The notes below the pieces were generated by a model that was given only the letters and a program-made list of their open reading frames with translations, was not told where the DNA came from and ran no database searches. This document shows positions 35,140 to 44,146 of a stretch of 64,000 nucleotides of DNA, in pieces. Origin of the DNA: Dyadobacter sp. UC 10 (GTDB lineage Bacteria > Bacteroidota > Bacteroidia > Cytophagales > Spirosomataceae). How positions within the stretch are numbered: the first letter of the stretch is position 1; every line of letters begins with the position of its first letter. A program made the position numbers and the translations under genes. Location: positions 3,158,501-3,222,500 of the forward strand of contig NZ_VSRN01000001.1 in assembly GCF_008369915.1 (NCBI RefSeq), in the 5' to 3' direction.

Positions 35140-35724
35140 GTGACACCATTTGTTAACGGAACTGGGCAGACCTTACAAAAGACGGATTATTATCCTTTTG
35201 GGTTGAGTATCAACCGGGATGGGGCAATACCGAAGGTACAGAACTGGATAAACCGGTATTTGTATAATGAGAAGGAATTGCAAGTGGGAAGCGGGTACCT
35301 GGATTACGGGGCGCGGATGTATATGGCGGAGGTTGGAAGGTGGGGAGGGGTGGATGGGATGGCGGAGAAAAATAATAACCAATCCGGTTATTCCTATGCC
35401 ATAAACAATCCTATGCTTTTCACCGATCCCTTTGGTTTGAATACATCCAGAGCCAATGCGAATAAGCCAGTATATCAGGGTGATGTGATCGTTTTTGAGA
35501 ATAGGTCAAGTGCGGCTCAAAGCGCGGATGAGGCTACTGTAAAAGGTCAAAAAACAAACAGTCGATCAGCTGATCTGACACTGCTCTCTCCGGGATCTTT
35601 TTCTTTGGTTTTAGGTCCCTGCACTATCCCAAGGGCCTTGCCTTTGCTGATACCGCTTGCTTACAGCATCCTGGACACTTATTTAAAGGGGGCATCTGTC
35701 ATTCCGCATACTGCCGTCAGTTAG
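35140..35724 (+). pseudogene. RHS core fragment 5, tip lost
   Basis: An open 194-codon frame from GTG 35140. It includes LQKTDYYPFGLSINRDGAIP and YLYNEKELQVGSGYLDYGARM. After MAEKNNNQSGYSY it carries the TDPFGLNTSRANANK variant and the LPLLIPLAYSILDTYLKGAS linker. The DNA from 35178 to about 35370 is nearly identical to 29760-29950. After the linker the frame ends in the unrelated PHTAVS, so the toxin tip is missing and no immunity gene follows before the nucleoside hydrolase. The intact core/linker sequence could still act as donor DNA for recombination. 35029-35139 before it holds no gene. Confidence 0.82.
35627..35703 (+). repeat. RHS linker repeat, copy 3 (truncated)
   Basis: Shares the bases encoding PRALPLLIPLAYSILDTYLK with copies 1 and 2, then breaks off. 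The truncation marks where the tip of fragment 5 was lost. Confidence 0.8.
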
Positions 35725-35812
35725 GAATTTCTGACTATTTTCACACTGACAAGCTAAACGGTAGCATTTTACTGGTGCATACCGCCGGATCAAGCCTTAC
35801 TCTTCAACGATC

Positions 35813-36793
35813 ATGAACAAATTCTTACTTTTCTGTTTCCTTTTGACGATATCCAACCTGTATGCGCAGAACAAAGGGAGGTCTGATGCATCCATAATCC
35901 TCGATACGGACATTGGTCCTGACTACGACGATGTGGGTGCGATGGCAGTGATGCATGCGCTTGCTGATAAAGGTGAACTGCGTCCGCTCGCAGTGATTGC
36001 TTCAAACAAGAATGAGCTGGTGGTGCCGGTGATCAGCATTCTTAATACCTATTTCGGACGTCCGGAGCTGCCGACGGGCGCGCCAAAAGGGCATGGAGCG
36101 GATTTTGGAGCATCTCAAAAGTGGCCTGAAATGCTGGTGGAGAAATACAAGCCCGGCATTGCGAAAACCTCCGACGCTCCCGACGCGGTGGAAACCTACC
36201 GTAAAATACTCGCCAAAGAACCTGACCGGAGCGTCACAATCATCACCATCGGGTTTCTGACTAACCTGGCCGATCTACTCGCTTCTAAACCCGATGCGAT
36301 ATCGCCGCTCGACGGCCCTGCGCTCGTGAAGAAAAAGGTGAAGCAGCTGGTCTCCATGGCTGGCAAATTCCCGCAGGGAAGAGAATACAATGTGTATGCA
36401 GATTCAGTATCCTCGGCCAAAGTTTTCTCGGAATGGCCGACGGAGATTTTGTTCAGCGGTTTTGAGATCGGCGAAAAGATCAAAACGGGCGTGAAAGTAG
36501 TTGCAAATGAGCGGTTGCAAAGTCCTGTCAGGGAAGTGTACGCAATGGCAATGCCTGTGAGCAAGGAAGATGCGGCCGGTCGTATGAGCTGGGACCAGAC
36601 GGCTGTACTTGTTGCAGCACGGGGCGTTCAGCCTTATTTTGGATTGAAAAGAGGCAGGATCATTATTGAGGACGGAAATAATAAATGGCAGGATGATCCC
36701 ATGGGCCCGCATGCTTATTTGACTCAAAATATGCCATCTGAGCAGGTAGTGGCCGTTATAGAGGGGCTGATGATGTGGGAAGGCAAAAAGTAG
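35813..36793 (+). CDS. Secreted inosine-uridine-type nucleoside hydrolase
   Basis: A 326-residue protein with a signal peptide (MNKFLLFCFLLTISNLYAQ). The nucleoside hydrolase calcium/catalytic motif is present as DTDIGPDYDDVGAM near residue 31, a variant of DTDxGxDDxxA. ITIGFLTNLADLL and the late WDQTAVLVAARG block (Asp ligand) also fit the family. It should cleave the N-glycosidic bond of nucleosides in the periplasm. It stands alone after the RHS array and before a convergent acyltransferase gene. Confidence 0.88.
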   Translation: MNKFLLFCFLLTISNLYAQNKGRSDASIILDTDIGPDYDDVGAMAVMHALADKGELRPLAVIASNKNELVVPVISILNTYFGRPELPTGAPKGHGADFGASQKWPEMLVEKYKPGIAKTSDAPDAVETYRKILAKEPDRSVTIITIGFLTNLADLLASKPDAISPLDGPALVKKKVKQLVSMAGKFPQGREYNVYADSVSSAKVFSEWPTEILFSGFEIGEKIKTGVKVVANERLQSPVREVYAMAMPVSKEDAAGRMSWDQTAVLVAARGVQPYFGLKRGRIIIEDGNNKWQDDPMGPHAYLTQNMPSEQVVAVIEGLMMWEGKK

Positions 36794-36802
36794 CAGGCGT
36801 TT

Positions 36803-37909
36803 TCAAAGCTTGATGAATATCTTCTTCCTATATAGTAAATAGGCAGGAATGAAATTGATGCAGACAAAAAACAATGCATAGAGCATACTGGCAAAGTTCA
36901 CGCCCACTCCCAAGTCAGTTAATGCATTGACTGAAATGATGTTCAGCGTTTGTCCGCTAACAGGGAGCTGATAAAATAGCAACGCCAGGATATCGGCGAG
37001 CACATAGACGGCGATTGCGTTGGCACCGAATATCAGGCCAGGGGCAATTGCCCCTTTTTTGTTTTTAATATCAATTATAAAATACAAAGCGCCGAGTAAC
37101 ATGGAGGCGAAACCAGAAGTAACCAATACGAACGAGCTGGTCCAGAGATTTTCGTTGACCGGAAAAGTAAGTCCCCAGAAATAGCCGGCTGCCGCACTCA
37201 GCAATCCTGCCGACATCAGATAATTACTTTTTTCGTTAGGGGTTGCGGTGCCGAGCAGGATCCTGCCAGCCAACATGCCTGTTATTCCTGACACCATGGA
37301 CGGAAAAGTACTCAGGATCCCTTCCGGGTCCCAGTTACCCTGCCACATTTTGCCGGGAAGATATTGCTGATCGACCCACGCAGCAAGGTTATTGCCCGGT
37401 TCCAGCATCACTTTTCCGATGCCGGGAGTTGGAATCAGGGTCATCGCCAGCCAGTATCCGATCAGGATCAGTATTCCCAGAGAGGCTTGCTGTTTTGCGG
37501 TCGTATTTAGAAAAAGCAGTGCGCATACCAGAAAAACGATGGCGATCCGGTGCAGCGTGCCGGTGTAACGCAGGTCAGAAAAGTCAAAGTTTGGCAGCAT
37601 GTTCAGGAACATGCCGACAGCGAAAATTTTAATGGAGCGGAATAAGATCTTTTTGTACAGATCGGCCTTGGGACTGTTTTCTTGCCGCTTTTTTGAATAT
37701 GCAAATGCAATAGAAACCCCCACTATAAAAAGAAATACGGGGGCTATAAGATCGGTAAAGGTGAGTCCGTTCCATTTGGTGTGGCTGAGCGTGGGGAACT
37801 TGTGCGCTTCACTGCCAGGAAAATTGACCATGATCATCGCCGCGATCGTGAAACCGCGCATCGTGTCCAGCGACAACAATCTGGAAGTAGTACCCGCTTG
37901 CCTATTCAT
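36803..37909 (-). CDS. HGSNAT/NagX-like membrane acyltransferase (DUF5009 type)
   Basis: A 368-residue integral membrane protein with about ten hydrophobic segments. The N-terminus RLLSLDTMRGFTIAAMIMVN is the signature of the heparan-alpha-glucosaminide N-acetyltransferase-like family. FLFIVGVSIAFAYSKK and GTLHRIAIVFLVCALLFL also match. In several bacteria a NagX-type member lies in GlcNAc/chitin clusters and is thought to handle glucosamine or its transport. It is divergent from the GH20 hexosaminidase gene across a 196-bp gap, which supports such a role here. The biochemical activity is not established by the sequence. Confidence 0.85.
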   Translation of the reverse strand: MNRQAGTTSRLLSLDTMRGFTIAAMIMVNFPGSEAHKFPTLSHTKWNGLTFTDLIAPVFLFIVGVSIAFAYSKKRQENSPKADLYKKILFRSIKIFAVGMFLNMLPNFDFSDLRYTGTLHRIAIVFLVCALLFLNTTAKQQASLGILILIGYWLAMTLIPTPGIGKVMLEPGNNLAAWVDQQYLPGKMWQGNWDPEGILSTFPSMVSGITGMLAGRILLGTATPNEKSNYLMSAGLLSAAAGYFWGLTFPVNENLWTSSFVLVTSGFASMLLGALYFIIDIKNKKGAIAPGLIFGANAIAVYVLADILALLFYQLPVSGQTLNIISVNALTDLGVGVNFASMLYALFFVCINFIPAYLLYRKKIFIKL

Positions 37910-37983
37910 TGAATTACTTTTTAAGGGATATTACATAGTTCCCTGAATGAAAGGCTATCTGATCAATAATTAAATGATTTTCG

Positions 37984-38016
37984 TTGCTGGTAATTCGGCG
38001 ACACTAGTATATTTTG
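37984..38016 (+). promoter_or_regulatory. Candidate Bacteroidota promoter for the hexosaminidase operon
   Basis: A TTG (37984-37986) and, 21 bases on, TATATTTTG (38008-38016), close to the TAnnTTTG -7 element but with a three-base spacer. It lies 89 bp before the GH20 start. Confidence 0.4.
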
Positions 38017-38105
38017 CCGACTAATCAGTATTACAAACACAGCCATCAAAGCTCAGGAACTGACTTCGTTTCACTGACATCAAAACAAATCAGCGTACAA
38101 AAATT

Positions 38106-40712
38106 ATGAAGAAAATATTCCATTATCCGCTTTTTGCAATGATTGTAATACTGCTGACAAGCTGCGGTAAACAGGGAGAAATCAGCAAAGAGCAAGCGGA
38201 GAAAATCAGCGTTTCCTGGAAACTGGTCAGTAATTTCATCGAACCAGACGGCAGTTTTGAAGCCAGGTTCACGATCAGAAACGGCAGCGATTTCACGCTC
38301 GACGGGACAAACTGGAAGCTGTTTTTCAATATGTCCCCACGTCCGATTCATTCCAATAAAACCCCGCAGCCCGCCACTGTTGAGCATATCAACGGGGATT
38401 GGTATCAAATGGTAGCGGGCAAGGATTTCAAACTCAGTCCGGGAGATTCGGTAACGATTACCTATACAGGTACTGAGGGTGTGATCAAGGAAACCGATGC
38501 GCCACTGGGATTGTATTTCGTTTTTTATGATAAGGAAGGCAAGGAAAAGGATATTGTCGAGGTTGCTGAATATGCAATCGAACCTTTTACGGAGAAAGAG
38601 CAGATATTGAGGGGTAAACGCGACCTTTTAGCGGTACCGACTGCTGAAACGCGGTATAATCACAACCTGGCATTCACTACACTGGGTGCAGATCAGTTGC
38701 TCAAGGTGATTCCCAGCCCGGTAAAGGTGACTTCGTCGGCAGGCACTTTTACGCTTAGCGCCCAGACGCAGGTATTTTATCAGGAAGGGCTGGAAAACGA
38801 GGCAAAGTTTTTAATAGGAAAACTGAAAGCACTTACCGGTACCGATTTGCCTATTCAGGCTGGTCTGCCCAAAACTACCGCGGCGTCGGCACCCGCTATC
38901 GTGTTGAGAACAGGCCCCGTTAATGTGAATGGTATTTCAAAAGAAGCTTATAAGCTCGGCATTGATGCGAACGGCGTGATGATTACTGGCAGTGACGCCG
39001 CCGGGGTTTTTTATGCTGTCCAAAGCCTGCTGCAACTGGCCCCGATCGAGTCCTATCAGAAATCACAGCCTTCAGTGATTTTGGGTTATGTCCAGATTGA
39101 AGACGCGCCGCGCTTCCATTTCCGGAGTATGCACCTGGATGTAGGCCGCAATTTTCAAACCAAAGAAACGATCAAAAGGGTGCTGGACCTGCTGGCTTCT
39201 TATAAGGTCAATCACTTTCTTTTTTATACTGCAGAAGATGAAGGCTGGCGCGTGGAGATCGACGGCCTGCCTGAACTGACCGAGGTGGGTGCGCAGCGGC
39301 AGCATACTTCCGGGATGGACGCACCTGCACTTCACCCGGCCTACGGATCGGGACCAAAAGCTTACGACAAAGGCAAGCACGGAAGTGGTTATTACACGAA
39401 GGCTGATTTTATCGAAATACTTAAATATGCCAATGAGCGACATATTACGATAATTCCTGAGGTGAATTTCCCCGGGCATGCATTGGCTGCAATCAAGGCA
39501 ATGGAAGCCAGGTACCAACGCCTGATGAAGGAAGGAAAAGAGAAGGAAGCCAATGAATACAGGTTGATCGATCCGGCTGATAAATCTGTTTATCTCTCGG
39601 CGCAAGCATACAAAAACAATGTTGTGGACATTTCGCGGGAATCGACTTATCATTTTTATGAAAAAGTGGTCGATGAGTTTGCCAAGATGTACCAGCAGGC
39701 GGGTTTGAAAATGGAGATATTCCACACCGGGGGGGATGAAGTGGCGGAGGGTGTCTGGACGAAATCTCCCAATGTAGCGAAAATGATGCAAGAGCATCCT
39801 GAAATCAAGGAATACCGGAATTTGCAAAGCTATTTCTTCGGAAGATTACTGCCCAGGCTCGAAAAAAGAAATCTGAAAGTTCATGGCTGGGAAGAGATCG
39901 CACTGACGAAAACTGCGAAGGGGACTTACCTGGCAAATCCGGAGTTCGTAGGTCACCCGGTTGTGCCTTATATCTGGAACAATGTGTTTGATGTAGATCT
40001 GGGTTATCGAATGGCTAATGCAGGTTATCAGGTGGTACTTTGCAATGTGACTAATTTTTATTTCGATATGTCGTACGGCAACGATCCTAAGGAGCCGGGG
40101 TTGTATTGGGCGGGATTTGTGGATACCTGGGACAACTGGGCATTCGCGCCTTTTAATATGTTTAAAACAACGGAGGAAACTGCGATGGGCAAGCCGATGA
40201 AGGAAGAATTTGTCGGAAAGGAGGCCTTGAAACCTGCGGCCAGAAAGAATATCCTCGGGATAGAATCGCAATTATGGTGTGAAACTGTCAAAGGTCGTGA
40301 TATGATGGAATACTCGATTTTGCCTAAGCTTCTAGGGTTTTCGGAGAGCGCCTGGGCTGCCGAGCGTAAGTGGGAATATGTGTCGGACGATGCGGCGAGG
40401 AAAAAAATGATGCTCGAAGGCTGGAACGTATTTGCCAATACCATTGCTCAAAAAGCGTTGCCGAAGTGGAGCTATATCAATGGCGGCTATAATTATCGTG
40501 TTCCAATGCCGGGTGCGATTGTAGAAAACGGAATGCTCAAAGCGAATGTGGAGCTGCCGGGATTAATGATCCGTTATACAACCGACGGCTCCGAGCCGAC
40601 CGCAAAATCGCCGCTCTACGAGGCACCGGCTAAGGTTAACGGGCTTGTTAAGCTGAAAAGTTTTGATGTTGCCGGGCGAATGAGCCGCACAGCGGTGGCA
40701 GTGGCCAAATGA
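38106..40712 (+). CDS. GH20 beta-N-acetylhexosaminidase lipoprotein
   Basis: An 868-residue SPII lipoprotein (lipobox LLTSC near residue 18). Residues about 35-170 are a chitobiase-type N-terminal carbohydrate-binding domain (VSWKLVSNFIEPDG, WKLFFNMSPRPI). Next come the GH20b domain, then the GH20 catalytic barrel with FRSMHLDVGRNF and the catalytic pair Asp544-Glu545 in HTGGDEVAEGVW. A C-terminal CHB_HEX_C-type domain has TTDGSEPTAKSPLYE. It releases terminal GlcNAc/GalNAc from chitooligosaccharides or glycans at the cell envelope. It leads an apparent operon with a ROK kinase, MFS transporter and regulator, which together describe uptake and phosphorylation of the released sugar. Confidence 0.95.
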   Translation: MKKIFHYPLFAMIVILLTSCGKQGEISKEQAEKISVSWKLVSNFIEPDGSFEARFTIRNGSDFTLDGTNWKLFFNMSPRPIHSNKTPQPATVEHINGDWYQMVAGKDFKLSPGDSVTITYTGTEGVIKETDAPLGLYFVFYDKEGKEKDIVEVAEYAIEPFTEKEQILRGKRDLLAVPTAETRYNHNLAFTTLGADQLLKVIPSPVKVTSSAGTFTLSAQTQVFYQEGLENEAKFLIGKLKALTGTDLPIQAGLPKTTAASAPAIVLRTGPVNVNGISKEAYKLGIDANGVMITGSDAAGVFYAVQSLLQLAPIESYQKSQPSVILGYVQIEDAPRFHFRSMHLDVGRNFQTKETIKRVLDLLASYKVNHFLFYTAEDEGWRVEIDGLPELTEVGAQRQHTSGMDAPALHPAYGSGPKAYDKGKHGSGYYTKADFIEILKYANERHITIIPEVNFPGHALAAIKAMEARYQRLMKEGKEKEANEYRLIDPADKSVYLSAQAYKNNVVDISRESTYHFYEKVVDEFAKMYQQAGLKMEIFHTGGDEVAEGVWTKSPNVAKMMQEHPEIKEYRNLQSYFFGRLLPRLEKRNLKVHGWEEIALTKTAKGTYLANPEFVGHPVVPYIWNNVFDVDLGYRMANAGYQVVLCNVTNFYFDMSYGNDPKEPGLYWAGFVDTWDNWAFAPFNMFKTTEETAMGKPMKEEFVGKEALKPAARKNILGIESQLWCETVKGRDMMEYSILPKLLGFSESAWAAERKWEYVSDDAARKKMMLEGWNVFANTIAQKALPKWSYINGGYNYRVPMPGAIVENGMLKANVELPGLMIRYTTDGSEPTAKSPLYEAPAKVNGLVKLKSFDVAGRMSRTAVAVAK

Positions 40713-40762
40713 CAAATGACAAATTCATCCTGTCATTCTTTACTCAACTATTTTAATTTTCG

Positions 40763-41593
40763 ATGTATATAGGTGTTGATATCGGCGGTACGAATATGCG
40801 TGCCGGGATTGAGTCGGGAGGGGCCATTACCTGGCAGAACAAGACCTTGCTGGCCAATAAAGATTCGCTTTCGGCCACGCTGGACCAGTTACTTGAACTC
40901 ATCAGGCCGTTTACCAAATATCCTGTCAAAGGTATCGGAATAGGGGTTCCGTCGGTGGTTGATATCAGCAAGGGGATTGTGTATAATGTCATGAATATCC
41001 CTTCCTGGGAAGAAGTTGCGTTGCGGGATATTGTTCAAAGCGAGTTTAACCTGCCGGTATCTGTCAACAACGACGTCAATTGCTTTATACTTGGAGAGCA
41101 CCGGTTCGGGCTGGCGCGCAAGTATAAATCGGTGATCGGAATGGCAATCGGAACGGGCCTCGGCTCCGGGGTAATCATTGATAACCAGTTGTATGCGGGA
41201 AATAATTGCGGGGCCGGAGAAATCGGGATGCTTCCTTACAAGGATTCAATCCTGGAAAATTATGTTAGCAACCGGTTTTTTGAAGATTCGCTCGGTATGA
41301 ATGCATTTGACGCACATGCCGCCGCTGAACGGGGAGAAGCTCCTGCATTGGCAACCTGGCAGGAATTTGGTATCCACCTGGGCGCCGTTGTGAAGGCGAT
41401 TATGTATACTTACGACCCCGAGGCGATCATATTCGGTGGTTCAATTGCCAAGGCCTACGATTTTTTTCAGGTAAGCATGCAGGAGAGCCTGAGAGACTTC
41501 GCTTACCCGGAATCTATCCGAAAATTAACATTATTACTGTCTGAAAACGAAAATATTGCCTTACTGGGTGCAGCTGCATTGCTCGAAGGTTGA
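40763..41593 (+). CDS. ROK-family sugar kinase, probable N-acetylglucosamine/glucose kinase
   Basis: A 276-residue ROK protein. The phosphate loop is GVDIGGTNMRAGI at the N-terminus, the catalytic base Asp is in VNNDVNCFILGEHRFG, and AIGTGLGSGVIID is the conserved nucleotide-binding block. The usual ROK zinc motif CxCGxxGCxE is not present: after GAGEIGMLPYKDSILENYVS there is no Cys cluster. It lies 50 bp after the GH20 gene and 51 bp before the transporter gene. The context points to a GlcNAc kinase feeding GlcNAc-6-P, although nagA and nagB are not in the window. Confidence 0.85.
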   Translation: MYIGVDIGGTNMRAGIESGGAITWQNKTLLANKDSLSATLDQLLELIRPFTKYPVKGIGIGVPSVVDISKGIVYNVMNIPSWEEVALRDIVQSEFNLPVSVNNDVNCFILGEHRFGLARKYKSVIGMAIGTGLGSGVIIDNQLYAGNNCGAGEIGMLPYKDSILENYVSNRFFEDSLGMNAFDAHAAAERGEAPALATWQEFGIHLGAVVKAIMYTYDPEAIIFGGSIAKAYDFFQVSMQESLRDFAYPESIRKLTLLLSENENIALLGAAALLEG

Positions 41594-41644
41594 AGAAAGT
41601 AGGGATAAAGTTTAAATTAGAGTTTCAATCCAGGTAACCCTCCC

Positions 41645-42901
41645 ATGCAAAGAAACAGCTTTATCGTAATCCTTATCCTGCTTATTTTCTTCGTTATTTC
41701 GTTTCTAACGAATATTCTCGGACCGATCATTCCTGATATTGTCAAGAGTTTCGATCTCAGTCTCGGCCTGGCAGGATTTCTCCCTTTTGCATTTTTTGTT
41801 GCCTATGGTGTCATGTCGATACCTGCGGGATTAATGGTGGAAAAGTTTGGTGAAAAGCGCATTCTGATCGCTGCCTTCATGCTGGCTTTTTTCGGGGCGT
41901 TGCTTTTTGCATTGGTACCGGGCTTCTCCATCGCATTGCTTTCGCTTTTTCTGATCGGAATAGGCATGGCGATGCTGCAGGTGGTGATCAATCCACTGTT
42001 ACGGGTGGCAGGCGGAGAGGAAAAATTTGCTTTTTTCTCGGTTCTGGCCCAGCTCTTCTTCGGCGCGGCGTCCTTTCTGAGCCCGCTTCTATATAGTTAT
42101 TTAGTATTAAACGTACATTCAGGTACGTCAGGATTTTTGATAGAAACACTCAATGATCTCGTCCCGGGCAACCTGAAATGGGTCTCGTTGTATTGGGTAT
42201 TTGCTGTGATCGCGTTATTGATGGTTTTAATTATTGCCCTGGTCAGATTTCCCAAGGTAGAGCTCAGGGACGATGAGCGTATAGACGTTGGAAAATCATT
42301 TGGCGAGTTATCAAAAAGTCGCACGGTCTGGCTCTTTTTTCTGGGCATATTCGCGTACGTCGGTACGGAACAGGGAATTGCCAACTGGATCTCACAATTT
42401 TTACAAACCTATCATGGTATCGACCCGGCTACCACAGGTGCTTCGGTGATTTCCTACTTCTGGGGATTGCTTACCGTCGGCTGTTTTCTGGGCCTGTTAC
42501 TTTTGAAACTGACAGATAGCCGCAAAGTGCTGGCTTTTTTTACCTGCGGGGCTATTGTGGCATTACTGACTGCGTTATTTGGCCCAAAAGAAATGGCGCT
42601 GTATGGTTTTCCTCTGGCTGGTTTCTTCGCCTCGGTGATGTATTCGGTTATCTTTTCGCTCGCATTAAACTCGGTGCCTAAGCATCACGGAACGTTTTCA
42701 GGTATTTTGTGTGCTGGGATAGCCGGAGGAGCGGTAGTGCCGCTGATCGTTGGGGGGCTTGCCGAGCTGGTGGGGTTGCAATTTGCAATGATATTCCTGC
42801 TGATTCCGCTGGGCTATATATTCAGTATATCGATCTGGGCAAAGCCTCTGGTCAACAATGAAACCGTTACCAGCGTGAAAGAACTGTTTAAATTTTCCTG
42901 A
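41645..42901 (+). CDS. FucP/NagP-type sugar MFS transporter
   Basis: A 418-residue, twelve-span MFS transporter. The N-terminus has FVISFLTNILGPIIPDIVK and AFFVAYGVMSIPAGLMVEKFG, characteristic of the fucose/glucose/GlcNAc proton symporter group (FucP, GluP, NagP). The second half carries YVGTEQGIANWISQFLQ, a typical TM7 motif of that group. It should import the free sugar made by the hexosaminidase. It is followed 11 bp later by the regulator gene, so an operon is likely. Confidence 0.9.
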   Translation: MQRNSFIVILILLIFFVISFLTNILGPIIPDIVKSFDLSLGLAGFLPFAFFVAYGVMSIPAGLMVEKFGEKRILIAAFMLAFFGALLFALVPGFSIALLSLFLIGIGMAMLQVVINPLLRVAGGEEKFAFFSVLAQLFFGAASFLSPLLYSYLVLNVHSGTSGFLIETLNDLVPGNLKWVSLYWVFAVIALLMVLIIALVRFPKVELRDDERIDVGKSFGELSKSRTVWLFFLGIFAYVGTEQGIANWISQFLQTYHGIDPATTGASVISYFWGLLTVGCFLGLLLLKLTDSRKVLAFFTCGAIVALLTALFGPKEMALYGFPLAGFFASVMYSVIFSLALNSVPKHHGTFSGILCAGIAGGAVVPLIVGGLAELVGLQFAMIFLLIPLGYIFSISIWAKPLVNNETVTSVKELFKFS

Positions 42902-42912
42902 GACAGCTTCCT

Positions 42913-44073
42913 ATGTACAAAATTATCCTGCTCCTGGATTTTGCCGAAGAATATAGCAAGGCCTTAATGAAAGGTATTAATGCTTATTCTAAAGAGTTTG
43001 GGCCGTGGATTTTTTGCCGGATGCCCTTGTTTCACCGTGAAACTGTGGGCATCGACGGGATCTTGCAGTGGGCGTTAGAATGGGGGGCAGACGGTATTAT
43101 AGGTCAGTTGTATAATAAGGAAATTGACAAAATATTGAAAGCCGACATTCCGGTCATTGCGCAGGATTTTAAGGAGCGATTTACCGAAATACCCAATATT
43201 ACCGGCGCTTACCATGAAGCAGGGAAGCTTGGGGCTGATTATTTTCTAAAGAAAGGCTTTACAAATTTCGCCTTTTACGGGTTCAACGATATTGTCTGGT
43301 CACGAGAGAGGGCAGAAGGTTTTGAGGAAAGGCTAAAATCCAAAGGGCATAAAGTACATTATTTTGAGCATAAAAAAGCCAGATCGACGGAACTCTGGTA
43401 TTACAAGCCAAGCTCGCTGAGCCGCTGGCTGAAATCCCTGCCCAAACCGATCGGGTTGATGAGCTGCGACGATAACCAGGGGCAGCATATTACCGAAGCT
43501 TGCCGGCATGTAGGGATCCGCATTCCTGAGGAAGTGGCGGTACTGGGGGGAGATAACGATGAAATGATCTGCGACCTGTCCGACCCGCCGCTATCCAGCA
43601 TTGCGCTGGATGTTGAAAAAGGCGGGTACGACGCAGCGAAACTGCTCGATCATATGATCAAACACGATACCAAAGAATACTATGATATCATTGTGAAGCC
43701 CATGCAGGTAATCACCCGGCATTCGACGGATATTTATGCTACCAACGATGATCATATCGCATCTTCTCTGAAATACATCCACCAGAATATTGAGAAAAAC
43801 CTGCACGTGGAAGAAGTAGTGAAGCAGGTGCCGCTATCGCGGCGGGCTTTGGAAAAACGCTTTCTCGAAATAACCGGGTATCCGATTTACAAATACATTT
43901 TTAACCTGCGCATTGAGAAATTCACTCAGAAACTGCTGGACACAGATATGTCCGTTTTTGAGATCGCACTCGATATGGGCCTGAATGACAGCAAAAATAT
44001 AGCCCGCCAATTCAGGCAGGCCAAAGGGTGCAGTCCAAGTGCTTATCGGAACAAATATCTTGCAGGGAAATGA
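42913..44073 (+). CDS. XylR-type transcriptional regulator (LacI-like sensor, AraC HTH)
   Basis: A 386-residue regulator. Residues 1 to about 275 form a periplasmic-binding-protein-like sensor (KIILLLDFAEEYSKALMKGI, GLMSCDDNQGQHITEACRH, VAVLGGDNDEMICDLSDPPL), matching the XylR layout. Residues about 285-385 are an AraC-type DNA-binding domain with HVEEVVKQVPLSRRALEKRF and DMSVFEIALDMGLNDSKNIA. It is the last gene of the GH20-ROK-MFS run and probably senses the sugar or its phosphate and controls this operon (inference). Confidence 0.92.
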   Translation: MYKIILLLDFAEEYSKALMKGINAYSKEFGPWIFCRMPLFHRETVGIDGILQWALEWGADGIIGQLYNKEIDKILKADIPVIAQDFKERFTEIPNITGAYHEAGKLGADYFLKKGFTNFAFYGFNDIVWSRERAEGFEERLKSKGHKVHYFEHKKARSTELWYYKPSSLSRWLKSLPKPIGLMSCDDNQGQHITEACRHVGIRIPEEVAVLGGDNDEMICDLSDPPLSSIALDVEKGGYDAAKLLDHMIKHDTKEYYDIIVKPMQVITRHSTDIYATNDDHIASSLKYIHQNIEKNLHVEEVVKQVPLSRRALEKRFLEITGYPIYKYIFNLRIEKFTQKLLDTDMSVFEIALDMGLNDSKNIARQFRQAKGCSPSAYRNKYLAGK

Positions 44074-44083
44074 GGTTGGCGTG

Positions 44084-44138
44084 ATGAGTTTAAAGTTTAT
44101 GAGTTCAGGACTTCTAAGCTCATAAACTTTAAACTCAT
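44084..44138. terminator. Perfect 20-bp inverted repeat between convergent genes
   Basis: Arms 44084-44103 and 44119-44138 are exact reverse complements around a 15-base loop. It lies between the regulator stop (44073) and the M13 peptidase stop (44147) and likely ends transcription from both sides, although a clear T-run is missing. Confidence 0.6.
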
Positions 44139-44146
44139 TAACTCAA

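Noticed and set aside
27386..35724. Insertion sequence or transposase driving the RHS array
   Set aside because: No transposase frame or terminal inverted repeats were found; homologous recombination between RHS copies is enough.
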